Below, in pieces: positions 45,321-54,723 of a stretch of 64,000 nucleotides of DNA (position 1 is the stretch's first letter; the number at the start of each line of letters is the position of its first letter). A model generated the notes under the pieces. The model had not been told where the DNA came from and did no database searches. It saw only the letters and a list, made by a program, of their open reading frames with translations. Both the position numbers and the translations under genes were made by a program. Origin of the DNA: Aliivibrio salmonicida LFI1238 (GTDB taxonomy: Bacteria; Pseudomonadota; Gammaproteobacteria; Enterobacterales; Vibrionaceae); NCBI RefSeq assembly GCF_000196495.1, contig NC_011312.1:1240001-1304000 (forward strand). The letters run 5' to 3'.

Positions 45321-45781
45321 GAAAGTGGTTAATGTCATCTATTGTTGTTTTGTTACTATCAGGTTGTAGTTTTAGTGGTGAAGAATTTACTCCTCAAGTT
45401 GTACTTAATATAAAAGCTGCTTCAAATATCAACCCTAATGTAGAAGGAAAGCCTTCACCGTTAGAATTACGTGTATATCAGTTAACTGATAGTCAAGCGT
45501 TTTCACAGGCAGATTTTATTCAAATTTATAATGATGAGCAGGGTGTCTTAAAAGCAGAGTTATTACTTGCTCGTCAATTAGAAAGCATTTTACCAGGAGA
45601 AACACGTCAAGAAGTATTTCCTCTTGCTGCAGAAACTAAATATATCGGTGTTATTGCAGAGTTTGCTGCCTACCGTGAAGCAAAAAATAAAGTTATCTAT
45701 AAACCGATAATCTTAGGAATTACAGCCATTAATATTGAAGTCGATGGGATTAATCTATCAGTATCAGGCGAAGAGGAATAA
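45317..45781 (+). CDS. tssJ: T6SS outer-membrane lipoprotein TssJ
   Basis: Lipoprotein of the trans-envelope TssJLM complex, 154 residues. The signal MRKWLMSSIVVLLLSGC ends at lipidated Cys17. The mature beta-sandwich shows NVEGKPSPLELRVYQLTDSQAFSQADF, then LPGETRQEVFPLAAETKYIGVIAEF, both typical of TssJ. It overlaps tagH by four bases and ends two bases before tssK. Confidence 0.93.
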   Translation: MRKWLMSSIVVLLLSGCSFSGEEFTPQVVLNIKAASNINPNVEGKPSPLELRVYQLTDSQAFSQADFIQIYNDEQGVLKAELLLARQLESILPGETRQEVFPLAAETKYIGVIAEFAAYREAKNKVIYKPIILGITAINIEVDGINLSVSGEEE

Positions 45782-45783
45782 TA

Positions 45784-47100
45784 ATGGACAATAAAAAAGT
45801 CGTTTGGAGTGAAGGAATGTTTCTTTCTCCGCAGCATTTTCAACAGCAAACACGTTATATTGAACATTTAACTCGTGAATTTACAGAACAAATTGCACCT
45901 CAAGGAAGTGGACTAACCTTACTTGAACTTGATCGCTCTATGCTTAATATAGGTAAAGTTTCTGTTCGTCGGGCAAGGGGGATCTTTCAGGATGGAACGC
46001 CATTTGAAATTAATCGTGGTCTTGTTTTAGATATACCTAAAAATACAAATCACAAAAAAGTATATCTTGCTTTATCTGTATCACGACCTGGTGCGGTAGA
46101 TGTTGGGGCCAATCAGCATTTACGTCATTCTTCTGTAGATCATCCAGTATTCGATACTAGTCGTGAGCACTGTGAATCAGTACTGCTAGAGATTGCTGAG
46201 CTTAATATTGTTTTAAAATTAGAAGATGAAGAGTTACAAGATTACACTCTCATATCCGTTTGTGAGGTAATTGAGCATAAATCAGAAGGTGCAGTACTTC
46301 TTAATCAAGCTTTTGTACCGCATTGTTTGCAGTTTGGAGTATCTAATTATCTGAAAGATAGTGTGGCTGACGTTTTAGCCCAAGTGCAGTATCGTGTAAT
46401 GACAATATCGACTCGACTGCAAACTGAAAATGACAGTAAAAGTTATCAAGCGATGATGCGTGATTATTTATGGCTGCAAGCCTTAGGTGCTTGGATGCCT
46501 AAATTACAACAATGGAATCAAGATGGCAGCTTATTAACTAAACACTTGTATTTAGAATGCCTGTCAATGGCAGGTCAAATGCAAGGTCTTGAAGGAAAAA
46601 TGCCTAAAGACTCTTTAGTGTGGGATCAAAACAACTTATACAGCATCTTTTCTGTGATTTTCTCTGAATTATTAGTGTTGTTACGTGAAGTTCAAATAGA
46701 TAACTTAACAACTTTATCATGGGATAAGCAATTATTTGTTTCTCGACGTTTACTCCGCACATTAGTTAAAGATCGCAGTTTATATAATGAAGGACGTTTT
46801 ATTCTGGTTGCTACGTCCCCCTTAGGTGCATCGCGTCTTAGTGAAGAGTTTCCTAAAGCGATTAAACTTGCAGGTAATAGTGATATTGCGGGTTTAGTTC
46901 GTAATGCCTTATCCGGTGTTGGGTTACGAAACCTGCCTTATGCGCCTTCAGAGCTTAAATCTAAACACGATGCCGCGTATTTTGAAATTGATACTAAATC
47001 TGAATTATGGCAAGCCTTAGTGAAAAATGATGAGCCTATCGCCTTGCATATCGACGACCGTATCGAAGATGTTCACGTTGAATTTCATGTAATTAGGTAG
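45784..47100 (+). CDS. tssK: T6SS baseplate-membrane connector TssK
   Basis: Trimeric adaptor joining baseplate and membrane complex, 438 residues. The N-terminal block VVWSEGMFLSPQHFQQQTRYIEHL is diagnostic, followed by the neck helices around DVLAQVQYRVMTIS and the C-terminal head with FILVATSPLGASRLSEEFPKAIKLAG and GVGLRNLPYAPSELKSKHDAAYFEID. Intact and in tight operon order. Confidence 0.95.
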   Translation: MDNKKVVWSEGMFLSPQHFQQQTRYIEHLTREFTEQIAPQGSGLTLLELDRSMLNIGKVSVRRARGIFQDGTPFEINRGLVLDIPKNTNHKKVYLALSVSRPGAVDVGANQHLRHSSVDHPVFDTSREHCESVLLEIAELNIVLKLEDEELQDYTLISVCEVIEHKSEGAVLLNQAFVPHCLQFGVSNYLKDSVADVLAQVQYRVMTISTRLQTENDSKSYQAMMRDYLWLQALGAWMPKLQQWNQDGSLLTKHLYLECLSMAGQMQGLEGKMPKDSLVWDQNNLYSIFSVIFSELLVLLREVQIDNLTTLSWDKQLFVSRRLLRTLVKDRSLYNEGRFILVATSPLGASRLSEEFPKAIKLAGNSDIAGLVRNALSGVGLRNLPYAPSELKSKHDAAYFEIDTKSELWQALVKNDEPIALHIDDRIEDVHVEFHVIR

Positions 47101-47107
47101 GTGGTTT

Positions 47108-48232
47108 GTGAGTGAATTATTTAATGACGAAGCGACAATAGAACTTCGTCATACTAAAGAAAAAATACCGGCAAAGAAAAAAAATGCAGAACTTAAGGAT
47201 ATAGATCTCTTAGGTGCAGAGTGGTTGATTGATAACCTCTCTGTTTATAATAGCTCGTTATTGAATTCTGCAACTGAGCTATTTGCAATTTTGGTCACTT
47301 TATCTCGTCAAGGCGAACCGCGAGATATAAATCGATTTAGGCAACGTTTGTTGGATGAAATATCTGTATTTCGCCAACGTGGAGCACATCTTGAATATCA
47401 CCCAAGTATTATAGAAAAAAGTTGTTTTGTATTATGTGCCGCTTTTGATGAAGCCATTCTTTATACGCAATGGGGGGAAAGTGCTCGTTGGGAAAACCAT
47501 TCATTATTAAGTAAGGTTTTTTCTCAACGTAACGGGGGCGAAGCTTTTTTTACATTATTGGATAAAGCGAGCCAACAGCCAGCAAAATTAGTAGATTTTT
47601 TAGAATTGCAATACGTTTTACTTATGTTGGGATTTAAAGGACGTTTCCGTCACGATAATGAAAATGTTTTACATGAAATTCAATCAAATGTGTATTCCAT
47701 TATTCGTCATTATCGCAGTGAATCTGTATTACCTGTACCAAAAATACCAGAACTAATTGAAGGTAAACAACCATGGTTAATGCTAAGTATGTCGAAAACA
47801 TTAGTGATTGCTTTCTTTATCACAATCATAGTTTATGGTGCGTCAGAGTATTGGTATTTTAATCGTAGCCAGCCAATTCTTGCACAATTTAATGCTATCA
47901 ATACGTCTAGTGTAGGTAAGAAAAATAACAAAGAATTAATTAATATTAGTTCGGGTTCAGATATTGGGAAAATAGTTGATAATAGAAAACAAGAACTTAA
48001 AGAAACTCTGCAATGGGAAGTTGTGCTTGCTGCATTTACTCGTTCATTAGATGCTGTGCGGTTGGTGTCAGAATTACAGCAAGCGGGGTATGAACCATTC
48101 ACACGAGAAACAGACCATGGTGTCGAGCTTTATATTAGAGCTGGAGATAATTTATCGGTTATACGAAAGCTCAAAAATGAATTAAATATTCGCTTTGACT
48201 TGAATGCTACGATTAAGAGAGCGCAGATATAA
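47108..48232 (+). CDS. tssL: T6SS inner-membrane protein TssL with SPOR-like C-terminus
   Basis: DotU-family anchor of 374 residues. The cytoplasmic domain includes SLLNSATELFAILVTLSRQ, CFVLCAAFDEAILYTQWGESARWENHSLLSKVF and GGEAFFTLLDKA; one membrane helix lies near residues 223-245. The periplasmic tail has no OmpA-type peptidoglycan domain but ends with VVLAAFTRSLDAVRLVSELQQAGYEPFTR..., a pattern like a SPOR repeat, which would bind denuded peptidoglycan. That reading is tentative. The start is GTG 47108 after AGGTGG. Confidence 0.88.
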   Translation: MSELFNDEATIELRHTKEKIPAKKKNAELKDIDLLGAEWLIDNLSVYNSSLLNSATELFAILVTLSRQGEPRDINRFRQRLLDEISVFRQRGAHLEYHPSIIEKSCFVLCAAFDEAILYTQWGESARWENHSLLSKVFSQRNGGEAFFTLLDKASQQPAKLVDFLELQYVLLMLGFKGRFRHDNENVLHEIQSNVYSIIRHYRSESVLPVPKIPELIEGKQPWLMLSMSKTLVIAFFITIIVYGASEYWYFNRSQPILAQFNAINTSSVGKKNNKELINISSGSDIGKIVDNRKQELKETLQWEVVLAAFTRSLDAVRLVSELQQAGYEPFTRETDHGVELYIRAGDNLSVIRKLKNELNIRFDLNATIKRAQI

Positions 48233-48233
48233 T

Positions 48234-50672
48234 ATGATGAAAAAGATCAGTGCGGTTTTGTTTGTGATATTAATCATCATAGGAACAATATTATGTTGGA
48301 CTTACTTATTTAACGATGAATGGAAATGGGCAAAATATACCATGACAGCTCTTAGTTCCGTGGTTATTCTGTTATTAACACGGTTATGGTATAAAAAATA
48401 CATAAAAAAGCAATCAGTTAATGAAAAACATGATCAACAGATTTTACTAAACCAAGATACATGTATTATCGAACAATTGTTTAAAGTTGCGACAAAAAAA
48501 ATACGAGGTACAGGTAGAAATAAATTAGATAGCTTGTATAGTTTGCCTTGGTACTTAGTGTTAGGTAATGGGGAAAATGATAAAAGTGATCTACTGAGAC
48601 AAAATGGATTAGAACCTATCTTTGATAAGCATCTTGAAGGTGGAGATCCTGAACAATACCTTAAGTTTTGGAATAATGATCAAATAGTTGTGATTGAAGT
48701 TGGTCACCGTTTATTTTCTGACGAAGGAATTGACGAGCAATTATGGCAAGTGTTAGCAAACCAGCTATTAAGATATCGTCCTCGCCAAGGCTTAAATGGT
48801 GCTATTTCTATTATTGGTTGTAATCGTTTGCTTGAAAGTGATCGACAAGATTGTCAAAAATTAAGTAATGTTTATCAAGAAGCAATTTTGTCAATGGGAA
48901 GAATGTTAGCACTAACACTTCCTGTATATAGTGTCTTCTCAAAAGCAGATAGCATTGCTGATTTTGTTGAATTTTTTGAAGGTTTTTCTGGTCGTGATGT
49001 AGAGAATCCATTGGGTGTGACATTTCCATACACAAAATCTCGCCGTTTTGATAAATACCAATTTGAAGATCAAAGCAAAGTTCTGATTAAAGCGGTTGCT
49101 CAACAGCAATTTGAGTTATTACGTAACATTAATAGTGAAAAAACGAGTTCAATAATCGCTTTACCTTATCAACTTCGTATTTTTCTTGAGCGAGTAAATG
49201 AATTATTAACTGATATTGGTCATGAAAATCGAGTTCGTGAAGCAGTATGGCTCCGTGGCGTTTATTTATTGTCGTCAGGTAAAAAGGGTAGAGAGCATGA
49301 CTTATTAACACAAGTTATTGCTGAACGAACAGAATTCAATTCTCACAGTTACCGTGAGCAAAAACCAAGTCGCCGTAGTTATTTCTCAACTCGTTTATTT
49401 AGTCATGTCATTTTACCAGAAAAAGGTATTACAGGTGTAAATGAGTTACGTCATTCCGGTTATCTTGTTGTGCGAAGTGTCATGGTTTTATTGGTTCTAG
49501 GGGTGGGGGCCTTTACTGGGTCCCTATTAAAAAATAATTGGAATCAAGATGAGCAATTTCGTGCAGATGCTATGACACAAGTAAAATTATACAGTAATGA
49601 TGTTAAGCGTCTTAATAATAATTATTCAATATCTGATATAATAGCATTACTTAATGAATTGAGAGATGTTTCAAAAAAAGGAATAGAGCCTAAATCTTGG
49701 TATCAGAAAATTAGTATTAAACAAACTGAAACAGCTGATCGTATTTATAAAGCTTATGAAGATCAACTTAATTTAATTTTATTGCCAAAGATTGAAAAAT
49801 TAATTAGTTCAGAATTATATGCATTTGTGAGTTTAAGTAATCCAAATAAAATATTTGAAGTATTACGTTATTATCAAATGTTATTTGATGTTCAGCGTTT
49901 AAATATTAGTGAAATGAAAGGTTACATTATCAATAATATGAAAGTACAAGGAGACCTATCTTCAGATGATATTAATATTTTATCGCTATTAATAACGGAT
50001 TTATTTAACGGTAATTATCAACATCGTTTAGAAAAAAATAATTCTCTTATTGCTGTCGCAACTAATAATTTGGAAGGTTTATCCCCTGAACGTCTTATTT
50101 ATGCTCGTATAAAAGAGCTGCCTAAATATCGTAATAAAGTTGATATACGTCGTCAGCTTGGAGCTAAGTTTGACACTATCTTTGAGTTTTCAAATGATTT
50201 TCATGGTTATTTAATTCCTGAGATATATACAAAGCAAGGATATAGTACGATTGATTTGACCGCAAAATCAGAACTTTTGCGCCGTCAATTAGGGGCATTT
50301 AAAGAGATCCAAGGCAATATGTCGGGTGCATCTTTAATGGAATTGACAGAGTTAAGTAAGCAAATACAACGCTTATATTTTGCTGATTATATCTACTACT
50401 GGAAAGATTTAGTTAATAACATCCAAGTTAAAAACTTTAACTCTCAGGCTGAATTTGCTAATGCATTAAAAAATGCGCGAGAACCAGCAACAAGTCCAGT
50501 TCTTGATGTGCTTGGAGCTCTTGTTGTAAACACTACACTAGCAGTAGAGGAACAACCTAACACTAAAGGAAATAAGAAAGTAGCCAATCAACTAGGTTTG
50601 AAAAAAATAGCTAAAGGCTTAAGTCAAGCCGATAAAATAAACCGTGCTGTAGGGGTAATGCCGATCATTTAA
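48234..50672 (+). pseudogene. tssM: TssM, N-terminal part, disrupted by an IS4-group element
   Basis: TssM (IcmF) is the inner-membrane and periplasmic spine of the T6SS membrane complex. This part has two N-terminal membrane helices, the LPWYLVLGNGENDKSDLL segment in which the Walker A Gly before Lys is replaced by Asp, and a third membrane helix near residue 420 (SVMVLLVLGVGAFTGSL). Native coding ends at 50655; the last five codons and stop belong to the insertion sequence. I start at ATG 48234, directly after the tssL stop, rather than at 48204 inside tssL. Joined to 52080-53113 it would give 1151 residues, normal for the family. Confidence 0.92.
50644..50655 (+). repeat. Target-site duplication, left copy
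   Basis: GTGCTGTAGGGG directly abuts the left end of the IS4-group element and is repeated exactly at 52068-52079. A 12-bp duplication fits the IS4 family. Confidence 0.92.
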
Positions 50673-50710
50673 GGTAAATATGATCGGTTGACCGATCCTT
50701 TTTAGATGTC

Positions 50711-50746
50711 AAAATCCAAGTGTATTTTATGCACTTGGATTTTTTT
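50711..50746 (+). terminator. Terminator-like hairpin at the IS left end
   Basis: AATCCAAGTG and CACTTGGATT pair over 10 bp around a nine-base loop and are followed by a run of seven T that reaches the transposase ATG. It should stop read-through from the T6SS operon, both limiting transposase synthesis and making the insertion polar. Confidence 0.75.
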
Positions 50747-52054
50747 ATGGATGTTTCTCAAGCTCTAAACATAATCAATGACTGGAAACCTAGCAACGTA
50801 GAGACTCTCGCTGATTTACTTCCAATCCATCTGATTGATGAGGCTTATTCTCTCACTGATACGGTGACGATGAGGAAGCGAAAGCTTACTCTTGAATCAA
50901 TGGTATGGTTACTTGTTGGTATGGCTATCTATAACAATAAATCCATGAAGGATTTAGTTAATCAGCTTGATATTGTAGACCGTACAGGTAAAGCTTTTGT
51001 CGCTCCTAGTGCCCTTACTCAGCGCCGAAAAAATCTAGGTGAAGCAGCAATGAAAGCAGTCTTTGAGCGAATGACAAGTTCCTGGCTTAAGAGTGCTAAT
51101 CTTCCTAAATGGAATGGACTAACTCTCTTAGGCGTTGATGGTGTTGTATGGAGAGCACCTGATAACCAGAAAAATGAAGAGGCTTTTTCTCGCCAAAAAG
51201 GAACTCAATATCCACAGGTAAGAATGGTTTGCCAAATGGAGCTAAGCAGTCATCTTATTACAGCGAGCGCTTTCGATAATTACAATACAAATGAAATGAT
51301 ATTGGCAGAGAAGTTAATAGATAGTACACCTGACCATAGCGTAACTATGTTCGATAAGGGGTTCTATTCATTAGGATTACTACATAAATGGCAGATGACA
51401 GGCTCAGAGCGTCACTGGCTTATTCCCCTTAAAAAAAATACTCAATATGAAATAATTCGATCGCTAGGTCGTAATGACAAACTTGTTATTCTTCGGAGTA
51501 ACCCAAGAGCAAGAAAACTGTTTTCTAATTTACCTGAAACGATGACTGCTCGTCTCGTGACTCGAAAAATTAAAGGAAAAGATTATCAAGTTCTGACGTC
51601 AATGATTGACCCATTACGTTACCCATTGAAAGATATAGTCGGTCTTTATGAGCATCGTTGGGAAATAGAATTGGGTTACCGAGAGCAGAAACAATACATG
51701 TTAGGAAATCGCTTAACACTACGAAGCCGTCTGCCTGAATTAGTGAAACAAGAACTATGGGGTATCTTGTTGACTTATAATTTAATTCGCTACCAAATGG
51801 TAGAGCTTTGCTTTAATTTAAAAGGAAATTATCTCCCTTATCAATTGAGTTTTAATGGGACACTTGCTCATGTATCTGCATTATTAGTTGGTTTACCATA
51901 CTCAACGCCAGGAGCGATCCCTCGACAATTAAAAGGCTTCCACCAGATGGCTGAAAGCTTAATACTTGATAGGCGAAGGGAAAGAACATTCCCTCGAATG
52001 GTAAAACCAAGACCTCAACGATATGCCAGAAACAAGAATGCCATTCACCCTTAA
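50747..52054 (+). CDS. IS4-family transposase
   Basis: DDE transposase of about 435 residues. It shows TMRKRKLTLESMVWLLVGMAIYNNKS, LLGVDGVVWRAPD (first Asp), VTMFDKGFYSLGLL (second Asp) and the YREK-type signature region WEIELGYREQKQ with the catalytic Glu, all in the order of E. coli IS4 InsG. I chose ATG 50747 (MDVSQALNIINDW) by analogy with InsG; in-frame ATGs upstream at 50720 and 50729 lie inside the hairpin. The gene is intact, so the element may be active. Confidence 0.92.
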   Translation: MDVSQALNIINDWKPSNVETLADLLPIHLIDEAYSLTDTVTMRKRKLTLESMVWLLVGMAIYNNKSMKDLVNQLDIVDRTGKAFVAPSALTQRRKNLGEAAMKAVFERMTSSWLKSANLPKWNGLTLLGVDGVVWRAPDNQKNEEAFSRQKGTQYPQVRMVCQMELSSHLITASAFDNYNTNEMILAEKLIDSTPDHSVTMFDKGFYSLGLLHKWQMTGSERHWLIPLKKNTQYEIIRSLGRNDKLVILRSNPRARKLFSNLPETMTARLVTRKIKGKDYQVLTSMIDPLRYPLKDIVGLYEHRWEIELGYREQKQYMLGNRLTLRSRLPELVKQELWGILLTYNLIRYQMVELCFNLKGNYLPYQLSFNGTLAHVSALLVGLPYSTPGAIPRQLKGFHQMAESLILDRRRERTFPRMVKPRPQRYARNKNAIHP

Positions 52055-52067
52055 GTGAACGGCATTA

Positions 52068-52079
52068 GTGCTGTAGGGG
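52068..52079 (+). repeat. Target-site duplication, right copy
   Basis: GTGCTGTAGGGG repeated exactly from 50644-50655, immediately after the right inverted repeat of the IS. Confidence 0.92.
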
Positions 52080-53113
52080 GGGAATTATTACATTTACAAC
52101 CATCTTATGTTGTCAATGAAGCCTTTGTTGGATATGGCAATTATGTTAATGGGAATAAAAAAGCAGGAACGGTTATTCCACTTGATAGCTTAATCCAAGA
52201 GTTTGACTCTTTGAATACCTATTTTGATGCAGCGTTATCGAGCTCAGAACCAAGTAAAATGATGCATGAATATGCTTTAGCTCACGCAGCGGGTAGTCAA
52301 GACGCGATTGTTCAATTCCAACGTCAAGGAGCAAAAGCCCCTAATCAAGTTGCAGTATGGACAAAAGATGTATCACAAAAAGCGTGGAGCGAGGTTATTA
52401 ATGGTAGCGTTGGTTATTTAAATCAACAATGGAACGAGCAAATATATCAATTTTATGGCTCAGCAATTGAAGGACGTTTCCCATTTACATTAAATGGCCG
52501 TGGTGAAGTTTCTCTGAATGATTTTGCTCAATTTTTTAAACCTCAAGGACGAGTCGATAAATTTATTGATGAACAATTAAAGCCTTTTGTTTATTGGAAT
52601 AATGGAACGTTGAAGCGTAAAACGATTGATGGTTTGACATTGCCTATTAGTAACAAGGCTTTGGCTCAATTGCGCCAATCACATAAGTTAACTCAAACTT
52701 TCTTTGGAACAGCTGGACAAGAATTAGCTTTACGATTTGCAGTTCGTCCTAGTTCTATGAGCACAACAGTAACCGAGTTCCAAATTCGTGAATCAGAAAG
52801 CATCTTTAGCTATCGTCACGGACCAAGAATATGGACAGATCTTAACTGGCCAACAACGGGAGTTGACGGTTATCTTTCAACTAATTTTTATCAAGGTAAA
52901 AATCGTATCGTAACTCGTTCATATACTGGTCAATGGGCACTATTTAGAGCTCTATTTGATGGACATTCAAGTGCGACATCAGATCGTTTGATCCACAAGC
53001 TAAATTACAAAGTTGAAAACAATAGTATTGCTCTTGATTACACCTTGAGAGATAGCAATCATAGCTTTAGTAAATCATTGTTTACTTCTTTTGCATTACC
53101 AAGACAGTTATGA
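52080..53113 (+). pseudogene. tssM: TssM, C-terminal part, separated by the IS
   Basis: Continues TssM in frame after the insertion: with one 12-bp duplicate removed the reading is ...NRAVGGELLHLQPSYVVNEAF. It has the periplasmic features KAWSEVINGSVGYLNQQWNEQIYQFYGSAIEGRFPF and the final beta domain FSYRHGPRIWTDLNWP ... GQWALFRALFDG that contacts TssJ. A GTG at 52055 inside the IS end keeps the frame open, but no normal start exists. Its stop overlaps the kinase start by four bases. Confidence 0.9.
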
Positions 53114-53727
53114 GTTCAAAAGAGTTCTTTACTTATAAGTCTTTTTTTCATTGTTTTTTATTAGACGGTGAGAATTGGGATTTATCTAAGATAGGAAAGC
53201 ATTATATTAATTCAAAAGACATGGAAAGAGAGTGGGAAGCTGTGAATGAATGCGCAGGGCTTTATGTTCAAAAGCCACTAAGTTTGGATGTAATGAATAG
53301 TGTTATTTATTTTGAGTATGATTCAACAGCAAAACCATTAAGTTCCTTTGATAAGAACAATGCAAAACAGTTTTTATGGATATTACCTAAGATCATTAGA
53401 GCAATAAAACATTGTCATGATAAAGGTTGGGTACATGGGGATATTAAGCCATCGAATATCTTGTTTATCCCGGCTCTTACTTCTATTCGATTAATTGATT
53501 TTGGTGCAAGTTACCGTATAGGAACTTCTCGCAAAACACTTTCATGCTGGCAAGCAACCCCATCGTTTGCAAGTCCTTCTCAATTACAAGGAAAAGGATT
53601 AGTAAAAAAAGAGGATGATTGGTACGCATTAACGAAGATAATTGATCAATTAATAGATATAGAAATTGAACCAAGGATTCAAAAAAAAGCGATGTATATT
53701 AGAAATGTACTTATGAATTGGGTGTAA
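53110..53727 (+). CDS. Small Ser/Thr protein kinase of the T6SS cluster
   Basis: Hanks-type kinase of 205 residues, shorter than a usual 260-residue domain. The catalytic loop VHGDIKPSNILF (Asp and Asn) and the DFG motif in IRLIDFGASYR are present, followed by ATPSFASPSQLQGKGLVKKEDDWYALTKII, equivalent to the activation segment, APE and DxW regions. A clear Gly-rich loop is not seen in the N-lobe. By analogy with PpkA it could phosphorylate TagH and regulate the T6SS. It overlaps tssM by four bases and ends the cluster; no phosphatase gene (pppA) is in view. Confidence 0.8.
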   Translation: MSSKEFFTYKSFFHCFLLDGENWDLSKIGKHYINSKDMEREWEAVNECAGLYVQKPLSLDVMNSVIYFEYDSTAKPLSSFDKNNAKQFLWILPKIIRAIKHCHDKGWVHGDIKPSNILFIPALTSIRLIDFGASYRIGTSRKTLSCWQATPSFASPSQLQGKGLVKKEDDWYALTKIIDQLIDIEIEPRIQKKAMYIRNVLMNWV

Positions 53728-53840
53728 ATAATAATTTTACAAGTGCTAAAAACGTATTTTACGATGGCTTTTAATTCTACGGTACGAAAAGAGTGGTTAT
53801 CTTTGTATACTTTATGGAAGTCCCTGCAATAGAGAGCCGA

Positions 53841-53878
53841 AATGAAAAAAGCCAGTAATCAGTTACTGGCTTTTTCAT
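53841..53878. terminator. Bidirectional terminator between the T6SS cluster and a LysE-type gene
   Basis: TGAAAAAAGCCAGTAA and TTACTGGCTTTTTCA form a long stem closed by TCAG, with A and T runs on both sides, between convergent genes. Confidence 0.85.
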
Positions 53879-53880
53879 TA

Positions 53881-54516
53881 TTACGCGATGAAGAACGTGC
53901 TCAGCATCCATAAGGCGAGAATAATAAATATTCCTCCCATGAATTTGTGTTGATACGTTCTAAATTTTATGTTGTTAATTAGTGATTTACCAAGGCTACC
54001 GACTAAAGCAACCAAAAGTAAATTGAATAGCAGGCCAAGTACATTCAGTAATAAGCCAAGTGCTAGCATTTGCTCACCAGATGTTGCGGCAATATTCGTT
54101 GAAACAAACTGTGGTAAAAACATCACAAAGAAAACCAATGCTTTAGGGTTCAGTAAATTACTGACTAAAGCTCGTTGGTAAAACGTGGTCGCCATTTTTG
54201 AACTATCAGCAAGTTCTGGTGCTTCATCAGCCTGAGCCCGAATGCAATCCCAACCCATTTTTAATAAATATATGCCACCTAATAGATGCAGAGCTTTCAA
54301 TGCGAGCGGGCTCATTGCAATTAAGGTTGAAACGCCTAAAGCGGCAAGCAGCGTTAAGATGATGCCAGATGTAGCATTCCCCAAGCTAGCAAATAAGCCA
54401 ACCTTACGGCCATAGCTCATGCTTGAGCTTGCAATTAATAACATGTCTGGGCCCGGCAGTAATAAAAGGGCAATTACTGCAGTCAAATAAACTGGAAGAA
54501 TAGATATATCAATCAT
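53881..54516 (-). CDS. LysE/RhtB-family amino acid exporter
   Basis: Inner-membrane efflux protein of 211 residues with about six membrane helices. The family signature LLPGPDMLLIASSSMSYGRKVGLFASLGNATSG is at the N-terminus, and NPKALVFFVMFLPQFV in the middle. Substrate is probably a neutral or basic amino acid or homoserine lactone-type compound; it cannot be read from sequence. It is divergent from an AraC-type regulator that precedes azlCD, suggesting co-regulation with another amino-acid export system. Confidence 0.88.
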   Translation of the reverse strand: MIDISILPVYLTAVIALLLLPGPDMLLIASSSMSYGRKVGLFASLGNATSGIILTLLAALGVSTLIAMSPLALKALHLLGGIYLLKMGWDCIRAQADEAPELADSSKMATTFYQRALVSNLLNPKALVFFVMFLPQFVSTNIAATSGEQMLALGLLLNVLGLLFNLLLVALVGSLGKSLINNIKFRTYQHKFMGGIFIILALWMLSTFFIA

Positions 54517-54723
54517 TATTTTATTTTGAATTATAAATTAAGAGGCGAATTTTATAGTAGTAAGAAGGCAAGATCCATGATTAAAAAGTCGCTGAATAAT
54601 ATAAGCGCGATATATTAAAAAATATAGTTTTTATTGTTAATAAAATTGAATGTTCGATAATGCGCAATTTTGTACAAAAGAAATGGGAGGGCTTACTATA
54701 TACTTCAATAAATAGGGATAAAT

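Larger units (their letters stand above)
50656..52067 (+). mobile_element. IS4-group insertion sequence, complete
   Basis: The 1412-bp element has terminal inverted repeats TAATGCCGATCATTTAAGG (left) and TAATGCCGTTCACTTAAGG (right, complement), matching at 17 of 19 positions. This resembles the known ends of E. coli IS4. It encodes one intact transposase in the same direction as tssM and is flanked by a 12-bp direct repeat. It splits tssM. Confidence 0.93.

Noticed and set aside
52055..53113. Right part of tssM as an independent gene starting at GTG 52055
   Set aside because: The first codons lie in the IS inverted repeat and target duplication; the sequence is the C-terminal part of TssM.
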